The notes under the pieces were generated by a model. The model searched no databases. It worked only from the letters and a program-made list of their open reading frames with translations, and was not told the DNA's origin. The translations under genes and the position numbers were made by a program. A DNA stretch of 46,536 nt. Origin: Bradymonadales bacterium (GTDB lineage Bacteria; Myxococcota_A; UBA9042; PWKZ01). The stretch's first letter is position 1. Each line of letters starts with the position of its first letter. Positions 29,601 to 36,341 of the stretch are shown one piece after another. The stretch lies in the NCBI GenBank assembly GCA_003559575.1, contig PWKZ01000228.1, positions 1-46,536 of the forward strand, in the 5' to 3' direction.

Positions 29601-30518
29601 GGCCGCTTGGGCGACGAGCGGGTCGTCTCTGATCTTCGCGCGCGCCCGCTGGGCCGCGAGATGGTTCAACCACTCGGCTCCGATGCCGTGGTGCTCATCA
29701 CCGGCGGGGCGCGTGGGATTACGGCGCGCGTGGCGGTGGAGTTGGCCAAGCGTTTCGGCTGCCGCCTCGTGCTGGTAGGGCGCTCGCCTGCGCCGCAGGA
29801 GGAGGAGCCCGCCGAGCTGGCCGCGCTGCCCGACGCGGTGGCGTTGCGTCGGCACCTCGCGCAACAGGGCGATCTCGGGGGGCCGCGGGAAATAGACGCC
29901 GTCGTGGCGCGCCTGCTGCGAGAGCGGGAGATCCGCGCGACCCTCGGTGGTATCGCCGCCGCCGGCTCCGAAGCCGAGCTGTGCGCGCTCGACGTGCGCG
30001 ATGAGGAGGCGTTCGGGGCGCTCATCGACGACATCTATGCGCGCTACGGACGGTTGGATGGTGTCATTCATGGCGCCGGAGTTCTCGAGGACCGGCTCAT
30101 CGAGGACAAATCGGAGGCATCTTTCGCGCGAGTCTACGATACGAAGGTCAGGGCCGCCCGCGTGCTGGCCCACAAATTGAGGCCGGGCCTCGACTTCGTG
30201 GTCTTCTTCGCGAGCGTCGCGGGCTTCTTCGGCAATCGAGGGCAGGTGGATTACGCCGCCGCCAACGACGCCTTGGATCGCCTCGCCCACGCCCTTAGCG
30301 GCCGCCTTGCACGTCGCGTGGTGGCCGTCGACTGGGGCCCGTGGGGCGGCACCGGGATGGTTGGCACCGAGTTGGCGCAAGAGTGGGCGCGCCGCGGCGT
30401 CGGCCTCATCGAGACCGACGAGGGCGTGGACGCTTTGTTGGACGAGATAAGCCGCGGCGCGCCGCAAGAATCCCAGGTGATCCTCATGCGCGCCGATCCC
30501 GAGAGTCTTGGAGGATGA
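23694..30518 (+). CDS. Multidomain iterative-type polyketide/PUFA-like synthase: two tandem NPD/PfaD-like TIM-barrel domains - KS - AT - ACP - KR
   Basis: NPD-like YPIVQGPMSRVSDSPAFALAVAQAGGLPFLAVG and GRECGGHVGPR; KS YTVDAACASSLAALQ, EAHGTGTVVGD, GHTKCAAGLAGV; AT LFPGQGSQRPGMA, GHSYGE; ACP DLDLEADLSIDSIKRIEILGAL; KR LITGGARGITARVAVELAKRFG...YAAANDALDRLAHAL. Confidence 0.93.
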   Translation: MIRDFSFLGLSPFLIPDDRLTIALCRAGALGVLELGRDPAAARAALSTVARQVPAGFGVRVTSGTAVEPASLPREVRVVVLPADVPAAPWAGRERLVQVTSIEEARAAIEAGADGLIAKGSESAGRVGECSTFVLAQALLAADSLLGGRPVFLQGAIGLHAAAAAFAGGASGVVLDDALALLRESRLDQAARKLISGLDGSETTVLGGHRVFLRPGFLAADLAADQSDPTAAEVEALIGGTDPSTNLLPMGQGIGLAARYADRYRTVAGLLSALSDNVATSLRLAQAANPLAPQSPLAEALGCRYPIVQGPMSRVSDSPAFALAVAQAGGLPFLAVGLKSGPALSDLLRETATHLAGRPFGVGLLGFAPPALWEEQSALVLAARPRAAIIAGGRPSQARLFEERGIQTWLHVPSPGLLDLYLEDGARRFIFEGRECGGHVGPRGSFALWEAQIERLMCFEAPEELHVLFAGGIHDRRSAAMVAALAAPLAARGARLGVLLGTGYLFTEEVVATGALLPGFQRAALDCRRTRVLRSAPGHESRCADTDYVAAFEAEHARLVAEERSPDEIWEALERFNLGRLALAAKGLDQRGAEGVPCDERTQRREGMYMLGELSALRTEVVTIGELHEDVSEGSARLLAERARFRTTAAATSADEAAAGAAPADVAIVGIACAFPDAPDLARYWANILDGVDCITEVPDERWSKEIYYDGDSRGDGHTYSKWGGFLPQIAIDPLAYGIPPRSLAAIDPVQLLSLEMARRALEDAGYGDGALGRWFDRERTAVIFGAQPGADLAGAHGFRALYPQLVGPLPEALAERLPELTEDSFPGVLGNVISGRIANRLDLGGTNYTVDAACASSLAALQVAIRELLAGTSDMVLCGGADVHNSINDYQLFSSVHALSPTGTPRTFDASADGTTISEGVAVLVLKRLRDAQRDGDRIYAVVRGLGAASDGKSLGLTAPRREGQSRAVQAALRQAGISPRALGLVEAHGTGTVVGDKTELEALREQFEAAGASAGGCVLGSVKSQIGHTKCAAGLAGVIKAALSVERGVRPVTPNVEQPNPAWRGERSPFVFMPQTQPWSAEERSAGVSAFGFGGTNFHAIVSSPPAPADELLCTRDEWPAELLLFRGPDQDHARRRMERLAALLEGRTTWRLRDLARTTSSGGEGPVRAAVLARDIPDLRAKLERARSFESDPRGVFVAPERPLAQSGQVAFLFPGQGSQRPGMAADLFVTFPALRRHLQAGARHVAQMFPPKTFGPEGEKAQQEALTDTRVAQTALGMVGLAMADLLLRFGVRADMAAGHSYGEIVALAAAGALAADELPELSGARGAAILETALAREDDPGCMAAVKISRARLEEIFPALAGGHADGVVLANHNAPEQCVLSGPSATLERMLSSLAEDGHRGRRIPVACAFHSPLVAGAGEKFAGHLARAKVSVPRFPVWSNTTASPHEARPAAIRALLAEQVERPVRFVEQIEAMYQAGARVFVEVGPGKVLSGLVGQILGERPHTVVATDSPGQHGLVALQTALAALAVHGVAVDSEALHAGRDSRKYDLESAPSLALPQSAWLVDGHLARPLTGEVPKGALQPMGPPLGIAPATSEAPGEGREAVVMNYLAMVKELVATQREVMLSYLGTPPSEPTPARAVAPGAPEVTASEEQIAPGPAEGEAPAEEEAPALLDAARLSALLLDLISERTGYPLEMLDLDLDLEADLSIDSIKRIEILGALGRLIGIDEETGERDQVFEELAKQKTIRGIVAWLDERLRATSDEEPTAAREAASAKDGAAVPGADEPAVRPPDLQRFVVGLRGAPVGRMNGTLEGRQVAVTDGSPELARALVKAFAGRGLKAVVVTNGETKGCHALVDLTALGNGGADPVKGVFKQVRHAIQSGTERIVVASALGGRLGYAAASDERLGHGGLGGLVKTVAKERPEIALRVVDLNPAARAEANAAFLVEELLAEGPEREVGRLGDERVVSDLRARPLGREMVQPLGSDAVVLITGGARGITARVAVELAKRFGCRLVLVGRSPAPQEEEPAELAALPDAVALRRHLAQQGDLGGPREIDAVVARLLREREIRATLGGIAAAGSEAELCALDVRDEEAFGALIDDIYARYGRLDGVIHGAGVLEDRLIEDKSEASFARVYDTKVRAARVLAHKLRPGLDFVVFFASVAGFFGNRGQVDYAAANDALDRLAHALSGRLARRVVAVDWGPWGGTGMVGTELAQEWARRGVGLIETDEGVDALLDEISRGAPQESQVILMRADPESLGG

Positions 30519-33500
30519 GTAAGTCGGGCGACAACGGCGTGGCCATCGTGGGAATGGCGGCGCTCTTTCCCGGGGCGCCGGATCTCGCCACCTACTGGCG
30601 CAACATCACAGCCGGGGTGGACTCGATCAGTGAGATCCCGGAGCACCGCTGGGAGAGCGAGTTCTTCGACCCGCAGAGCACGGCGGTCGACCGCTTCCCG
30701 GTGCGGCGCGGCGGGGTCGTCCCGGAGCCGCTGTTCGACGCGCTCGCCCACGGCATCATGCCGGTGGCGGCCAAGGGAGCCGAGCCCGATCAGCTCGTGA
30801 TGCTCGACCTCGGAGTCCGCGCGTTGGCTGACGCAGGCTACGGAGAGGGGCTGCGAGAGTTCGATCGCGGGGCGACGGCGGTGATGCTCGGGCGGGGCAA
30901 CTACATCGGCGCCGGGATGACTCGGCTCGAACAGCATGTGCGCACGAGCGCCCAACTCGTGACCTGCCTGCGGACCCTGGTGCCCGGGATTACCGAGAAA
31001 ACGTTGGCGGCCGTCAAGGCGGAGTTTCAAAGTAAACTCGGCGCTTACGGTGGAGACACGGCGATCGGGCTGGTGCCCAATCTGACCGCCTCGCGTCTCG
31101 CCAACCGGCTCAATCTCCGCGGGCCGGCCTACACCCTGGATGCCGCTTGCGCCAGCGCGCTCGTGGCCACCGATCTGGCACTCCGCGAGCTTCTCATGGG
31201 GCGCGCGGCGGTGGCGCTCGCGGGCGGGGTCCACCTCACTCACGACGTGGCGTTCTGGAGCGTCTTCGCGCAGCTTCAAGCACTCTCGCACAGCGGCTGC
31301 ATTCGGCCGCTCGACCGCCTGGCCGATGGGTTGTTGCCGGGCGAGGGCGGCGGAATGCTGGTGCTCAAGCGCCTCGCCGACGCCGAGCGGGACGGGGATC
31401 GGATCTACGCCGTGCTGCGCGGAGCGGGGGTGGCGAGCGACGGTCGCGGGGCCGGCCTGATGGTCCCCCGGATCGAAGGCCAGCTCCTGGCGCTCGAGCG
31501 GGCCTGGTCCGAGGCGCGCCACGCTCCCGAGGAGGTGGGCCTCATCGAGGCCCACGGCACCGCCACGCCGGTGGGGGACGCGGCCGAACTCGAGACTCTG
31601 GCGCGGTTTTTTGGCAAAGCGGAATCCGATGGCCCTCCGCGCGCCGTGATCGGTTCGGTGAAGTCGATGATCGGCCACGCCATGCCCGCCGCCGGCGCTG
31701 CGTCGCTCATCAAGACGGCGCTCGCCGTCTACCACGGCGTGTTGCCGCCGACGCTACATTGTGATGAGCCGCACCCGGCGATGGCGGGGACGCGCTTCCG
31801 GCCGCTCGCGGCGAGCGAGCCCTGGGAGGAGCGCCGGCGGTTGGCCGGGGTCAACGCCTTCGGCTTCGGCGGGATCAACGCCCACGTGGTGTTGGAGTCG
31901 CACGGAGCGCGCGCAGTCCGCCGGCGACACCGCCCGGGGGGCCTCGCGCCGGAAGAGATCTTGGTGCTGGCGGCTGATTCACCGGGCGCGCTTCGTGAGG
32001 CGCTCGAGTCCGGGCGGACGGAGGTCGGTGAGGGTGCGTGCCGCCTGGCGCTCGTCGATCCGACGCCCGCGCGTCGGACCAAGGCGCTCGAGGTAGTGCG
32101 CGCCGGCAAGCCGCGCCGCGGGCGGGACGGGCTGTGGTTCAACACCGAGGGGCTTTTGACCGCGGGCGGCCAGGTGGCGTTTCTGTTTCCGGGGATCGAG
32201 GCGGCCTTCGAGGATCGGATCTCGGATATTGCGCGGCACTTCAACCGCCCGTCGCCCCCGACCCCGCCGGGCACCGTCGCCGGGACCAAGGCGCTCGAAT
32301 ACCAGGGGGCGATGACGGTCTTTGCCGGGCGGCTGCTCTTCGATGTTCTGGGGGAAGTGGGGATTAAGCCTTCGCTGCTCGCCGGCCACAGTATCGGGGA
32401 GTGGACCGGCATGATCGCCGCCGGGATCATCCCCGCGGACGTTTTCGAGGAGTTCTGGGCCACCCTGACCCCCGGCTCGCTCGAGGTGCCGGGGGTCGTC
32501 TTCGCCGCGGTCGGCGCCTCGGCCGAGGCGGTGCGGCCGCTCGTGACCGACCTCGACGGGGTGGTCGTCACCCACGACAACTGCCCGCACCAGGTGATCC
32601 TCTGCGGCCCGGAGGCCCAGCTCGACACCGCCCTCGTTCGGTTGCGCGACGCGCGCTTCCTGGGGCAGAAGCTGCCCTTTCGCTCAGGCTTCCACTCACC
32701 GGTCTTTGCCGACTACCTCGCCCCGCACCGGGAGCGCTTCGCGCGTCTTGCGCTTGGGGCTTCAAAGATCCCCCTGTGGTCGGCCACCACCTGTCGCCCG
32801 TATCCGAGTGATCCCAAGGCTATCGAGCGGTTGGCGCTCGACCATCTCGTCCGCCCGGTGCGTTTCCGCGAGTTGATTTTGGCGCTCTACGAGCATGGGG
32901 TGCGGGCTTTCGTTCAGCTCGGCTTCGGGAGCCTTGTGGGGTTCGTGGACGACACGCTGCGGGGGCGGGAGCACGTGGCGCTCTCCGCCGGCGCGCCGCA
33001 GCGCAGCGGTCTCGAGCAGCTTCGTCGAGTGGCGGCGGCGCTCTTCGTCGAGGGGGCGCCGGTGGACTGGACCCGGCTGTTTCCCTCGTCGCGAGGCGCG
33101 GGCGCCCGCATCAGGCTAGAGCTCGGGGTGCCGCTCGTGCGGCTCGAGCGGTCCCTCGAGGGAGCGCGCATTCCTCATGACGTGCGCGCTCCTGAGCGCG
33201 GCGCCGACAGCCCGGTGCAGCGCGGCTTCGAGGCCGTGATGCAGGAGCTCGTCGACTCGCAGGAGGCGGTGCGCCGCGCGTGGACCGCCGGCCCTGCGCC
33301 CCCCTCGGCGCCGCGCGAGAAGGTTGTCCGCCGGCGGCTCTCGGTCAAGACGGATCCGCATCTTCTCGATCACTGCCTGATCCCGCAGCGGCCCGGGTGG
33401 CCGAGTGTCGCCGATCGCAACCCGGTGGTCCCGATGACCATGATGATTCGGATGATGATGGACGCCGCCGTGGCGCTCGTCCCGGATCGCGTCCCGATTG

Positions 33501-34786
33501 CCGTTGAAGATCTGCTGGCACACACCTGGCTGGCCGTCGAGCCGCCGGTGGAGGTGGCGATCCGCACGACTCTGGTGGCGCCCGACCGTGTGCGGGTGGT
33601 GATCGAGGGCTCTGCTGAGGCGGTGGTGGTCCTGGCCGAGCGCTACCCCCAACCGCCGGCGGCGCCGGTGGTCGGCCTCACCAACCCGCGCCCCTCCGAG
33701 GTGAGCGGTGCGGCGCTGTATGAGGATCGCTGGATGTTCCACGGCCCGGCCTATCGTTCAGTGACCGAGATCCTGGAGTTCGGGGAAGATGGGATCCGCG
33801 GTCGGATCCGCCCCTTGCCGGCCGAGGGGGCGCTGCTGGACGGCGCGGGTCAGCTCTTTGGCTACTGGGTGATGCAGAGCGTCGAGCGAGATCGCCTGGC
33901 GATGCCTATCAAGTTGGGCGCTCTGCGCCTCTTCGGCCCCGAGCCGCGGGAGGGGGAGGAGCTCGTGTGTACGGCCTGGTGCCGGCACCTGGGCCGCCGC
34001 GAGGTGCGCGCCGAGATGATGATTACGGATCGCGACGGGCACCCGTGGGCCCGGCTCGAAGGGTGGACCGACTGGCGGTTCGAGACCGACGAGCGACTGT
34101 GGCGCATCATGCGTCGCGCCGAGCGGCACCTGTTTGCTGAAATGACCCCGGAGGGGCTCGCCGTCGTCTTCGAGCCGGAGCGCAGCGCGGCGAGCCGCGA
34201 TTACCTGGCGCGCCGGTTCTTGAATGAAGAGGAGCGGCGCACCTGGGCCGAGACGCTCGCGCCGCGGCGCCGCACGCCGTGGCTCTACGGACGGATCGCC
34301 GCCAAGGACGCCGTTCGTCATTGGCTCATGGCTCGCGCGCGGGGATTTCTCTTTCCGGCCGAAATCGCGGTCGAGAATGACGAGACGGGCCGTCCGCGTG
34401 TCGCCGGCCCTCAGCTGCCGGACCTGCGGCTCTCCATCGCCCACAAGGAGACCATCGCGGTGGCTTTTGTGGGAGAGGGGCGCGAGGTGGGGGTCGATGT
34501 GGAGCGCTACGAGCCCCGCTCCGCGGAGTTTGGGGAGTTGATCTGTGCCCCCGAGGAGCTGCGGCGGCTGCCTACACAAGAGAGAGAGGCGTGGCTGACG
34601 AGGGTCTTTTGTGCCAAGGAGGTTATCGGCAAGAGACTTGGGACGGGGCTCGCGGCCGCACCCAAGCGCCTCCCGGTGACCGCCGTCGAGGCGTCGCCGG
34701 GCGCGATGAGAGTCCGGATCAAGGACGAGTGGGTGACCTTGCGCGATTACGGCGAGCATGTGATCGGGTGGTCGGATGGAACCTGA
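30515..34786 (+). CDS. Second PKS subunit: KS - AT - hotdog dehydratase-like - 4'-phosphopantetheinyl transferase
   Basis: KS YTLDAACASALVATDLAL, EAHGTATPVGD, GHAMPAAGAASLIK; AT LFPGIEAAF, AGHSIGEWTGM; DH-like DPHLLDHCLIPQRPGWPSVADRNPVVPMTMMIRMMMDAA; PPTase LRLSIAHKETIAVAFVGEGREVGVDVERYEPR...FCAKEVIGKRLGTGL. ATG overlaps upstream stop (ATGA). Confidence 0.93.
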   Translation: MSKSGDNGVAIVGMAALFPGAPDLATYWRNITAGVDSISEIPEHRWESEFFDPQSTAVDRFPVRRGGVVPEPLFDALAHGIMPVAAKGAEPDQLVMLDLGVRALADAGYGEGLREFDRGATAVMLGRGNYIGAGMTRLEQHVRTSAQLVTCLRTLVPGITEKTLAAVKAEFQSKLGAYGGDTAIGLVPNLTASRLANRLNLRGPAYTLDAACASALVATDLALRELLMGRAAVALAGGVHLTHDVAFWSVFAQLQALSHSGCIRPLDRLADGLLPGEGGGMLVLKRLADAERDGDRIYAVLRGAGVASDGRGAGLMVPRIEGQLLALERAWSEARHAPEEVGLIEAHGTATPVGDAAELETLARFFGKAESDGPPRAVIGSVKSMIGHAMPAAGAASLIKTALAVYHGVLPPTLHCDEPHPAMAGTRFRPLAASEPWEERRRLAGVNAFGFGGINAHVVLESHGARAVRRRHRPGGLAPEEILVLAADSPGALREALESGRTEVGEGACRLALVDPTPARRTKALEVVRAGKPRRGRDGLWFNTEGLLTAGGQVAFLFPGIEAAFEDRISDIARHFNRPSPPTPPGTVAGTKALEYQGAMTVFAGRLLFDVLGEVGIKPSLLAGHSIGEWTGMIAAGIIPADVFEEFWATLTPGSLEVPGVVFAAVGASAEAVRPLVTDLDGVVVTHDNCPHQVILCGPEAQLDTALVRLRDARFLGQKLPFRSGFHSPVFADYLAPHRERFARLALGASKIPLWSATTCRPYPSDPKAIERLALDHLVRPVRFRELILALYEHGVRAFVQLGFGSLVGFVDDTLRGREHVALSAGAPQRSGLEQLRRVAAALFVEGAPVDWTRLFPSSRGAGARIRLELGVPLVRLERSLEGARIPHDVRAPERGADSPVQRGFEAVMQELVDSQEAVRRAWTAGPAPPSAPREKVVRRRLSVKTDPHLLDHCLIPQRPGWPSVADRNPVVPMTMMIRMMMDAAVALVPDRVPIAVEDLLAHTWLAVEPPVEVAIRTTLVAPDRVRVVIEGSAEAVVVLAERYPQPPAAPVVGLTNPRPSEVSGAALYEDRWMFHGPAYRSVTEILEFGEDGIRGRIRPLPAEGALLDGAGQLFGYWVMQSVERDRLAMPIKLGALRLFGPEPREGEELVCTAWCRHLGRREVRAEMMITDRDGHPWARLEGWTDWRFETDERLWRIMRRAERHLFAEMTPEGLAVVFEPERSAASRDYLARRFLNEEERRTWAETLAPRRRTPWLYGRIAAKDAVRHWLMARARGFLFPAEIAVENDETGRPRVAGPQLPDLRLSIAHKETIAVAFVGEGREVGVDVERYEPRSAEFGELICAPEELRRLPTQEREAWLTRVFCAKEVIGKRLGTGLAAAPKRLPVTAVEASPGAMRVRIKDEWVTLRDYGEHVIGWSDGT

Positions 34787-34800
34787 GGATGAGAGAAGCA

Positions 34801-35078
34801 TGAGCGCGACACAAGAGGCGGTCTTGGCGACGGTGGCTCGGATTTTGGTGGAGGTGATTGGTGAGGAGTGGGCTGATGAGACCCCCATCGAACTGGACAC
34901 CTCGTTTGCCGACGATCTGGAGCTTGAGAGTATTGAGTTCGTGGCGTTGGCCGAGCGGTTACAAGAGCACTACGGCGCGCAGGTGGACTTTGTGGGGTGG
35001 CTCTCGGACAAGGAGCTGGACGAGATAATCGCCCTCGAGGTCGGTGACCTGGTGGATTTCATCGTGGCAAAGCTCTGA
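34801..35078 (+). CDS. Stand-alone acyl carrier protein
   Basis: FADDLELESIEFVALAERLQEHYGAQVDF: canonical D-L-x-S phosphopantetheine context; start could also be ATG 34776 overlapping the PKS stop. Confidence 0.9.
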
Positions 35079-35100
35079 CCCGCGACGCTTGGGGCAGCTC

Positions 35101-35250
35101 TCAGGGCACACCGTCGGAGGGGTTCTTCACTCGCACCCCACGGATGAGTTGCTCGTCTTGGAGGTCTTCTGTGACGAGGTACGCGCAAGCGGCAGAGTCG
35201 GCCGCGGCAATCACAAGCGCCTCCCACAACGCCAGCCGTGAGAGCACGGA
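35101..35250 (-). pseudogene. C-terminal remnant of a PIN-domain (VapC-like) protein
   Basis: Translation SVLSRLALWEALVIAAADSAACAYLVTEDLQDEQLIRGVRVKNPSDGVP resembles the conserved PIN C-terminus (S-x-WDALIVAAA...LLSEDLQ-x-G-x-x-I-x-G-x-x-I-x-NPF); 5' portion missing where repeat copy G begins at 35251. Confidence 0.75.
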
Positions 35251-35428
35251 CCATAATCGTCGGCCCATCCAGGGATTCGCGGACGGATTCACGTACATTT
35301 GCGGCGTCACCTTCACCAAATCGATGCTCGACGTAGCGTTGCTACGCCTCCGCTCGATTTGGCTTGTTTCCTTGCACTTGCGCCCGCCTCACTCCCCTCG
35401 GTCCACGGACGCGGTGGAGGATTGAGGC
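35251..35428 (-). repeat. R180 repeat copy G (full length, L2-type left module, stem type 2)
   Basis: CCATAATCGTCGG at 35251-35263; stem arms CCAAATCGA (35316-35324) and TCGATTTGG (35354-35362); other end CCTCACTCCCCTCGGTCCACGGACGCGGTGGAGGATTGAGG. Confidence 0.9.
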
Positions 35429-35507
35429 CGGGTTTGCCAGTTACCTCCAGTTCGGCGAAGATGTGCTCGACTTGGGCGCGGTGAGAGCGCGGGCACGACA
35501 GGGTTGA

Positions 35508-36320
35508 GTGATGGGTTTGGCAAGCTTGCGGCGTTTTTTGTACTTCCCGGAGCGGCTCCCGGTGGACGCTCCGCTGCCGCCCCACGCACGTGGGGCGCGC
35601 GAGGTGTGGTTGGAGGCGGCGGACGGCGTGCGCATCCACGGGCTCTACTGGGCGCCGCCCCCAGGCCGCCCGGTGGTGCTCTTTTTCCACGGCAACGCGG
35701 GGGAGGTCTACCAGTGGGCCCTGGTGCGCCACGATCTCGCCGCGCTCGACTCCGGGCTGCTGATAATCGACTATCACGGCTATGGCAAGAGCGCCGGCAA
35801 GCCGAGTGAGGCGGCGCTTCATGCCGACGGAGAGGCGGCTTTGCGGTGGCTCGGCGACGAGGCCGGAGTGGCCGCAGAGCGGGTCGTGCTCCACGGCAAA
35901 TCGCTCGGCGGTGGCGTCGCCGGTCGGTTGGCGGCCACGCACGACGTGCTGGGGCTGATTTTGGAGTCCACGTTCACGTCGATCCCGGGGGTGGCGGAGA
36001 ACCTTTTTGGGCGCTTCTTGCCGATTTTGGGGACCCGCTCGTGGGAGAAGATGATGCCCGACCGCTTCGCCACGGTCGAGCATCTGGCGGCGGTGCGCTG
36101 CCCGGTCTTGGTGGTCCACGGCGAGCGCGACTCATTGATCCCCGTGGCCCACGCGCACTCGCTGTTTGAGGCCGCGCGCGAGCCGAAGGAGCTTTATCTG
36201 GTGCCCGCCGGCGATCACAACGACGTGGCCTGGGTGGCGGGGGAGAGCTACGGGCGGCGGCTTCGCGAGTGGCTCGCGCGCTGTCTTGCGCGGGCCGACC
36301 GGCGGGTCGCCGAGGAGTGA
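35508..36320 (+). CDS. Alpha/beta hydrolase (serine aminopeptidase/S33-like)
   Basis: VVLFFHGNAGEVYQWALVRHDL, LIIDYHGYGKSAGKPSE, VVLHGKSLGGGVAGRLAA, VLVVHGERDSLIPVAHAHSLFEAA. Confidence 0.88.
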   Translation: MMGLASLRRFLYFPERLPVDAPLPPHARGAREVWLEAADGVRIHGLYWAPPPGRPVVLFFHGNAGEVYQWALVRHDLAALDSGLLIIDYHGYGKSAGKPSEAALHADGEAALRWLGDEAGVAAERVVLHGKSLGGGVAGRLAATHDVLGLILESTFTSIPGVAENLFGRFLPILGTRSWEKMMPDRFATVEHLAAVRCPVLVVHGERDSLIPVAHAHSLFEAAREPKELYLVPAGDHNDVAWVAGESYGRRLREWLARCLARADRRVAEE

Positions 36321-36341
36321 GTTCGAACCAGGCTTGGGGCG

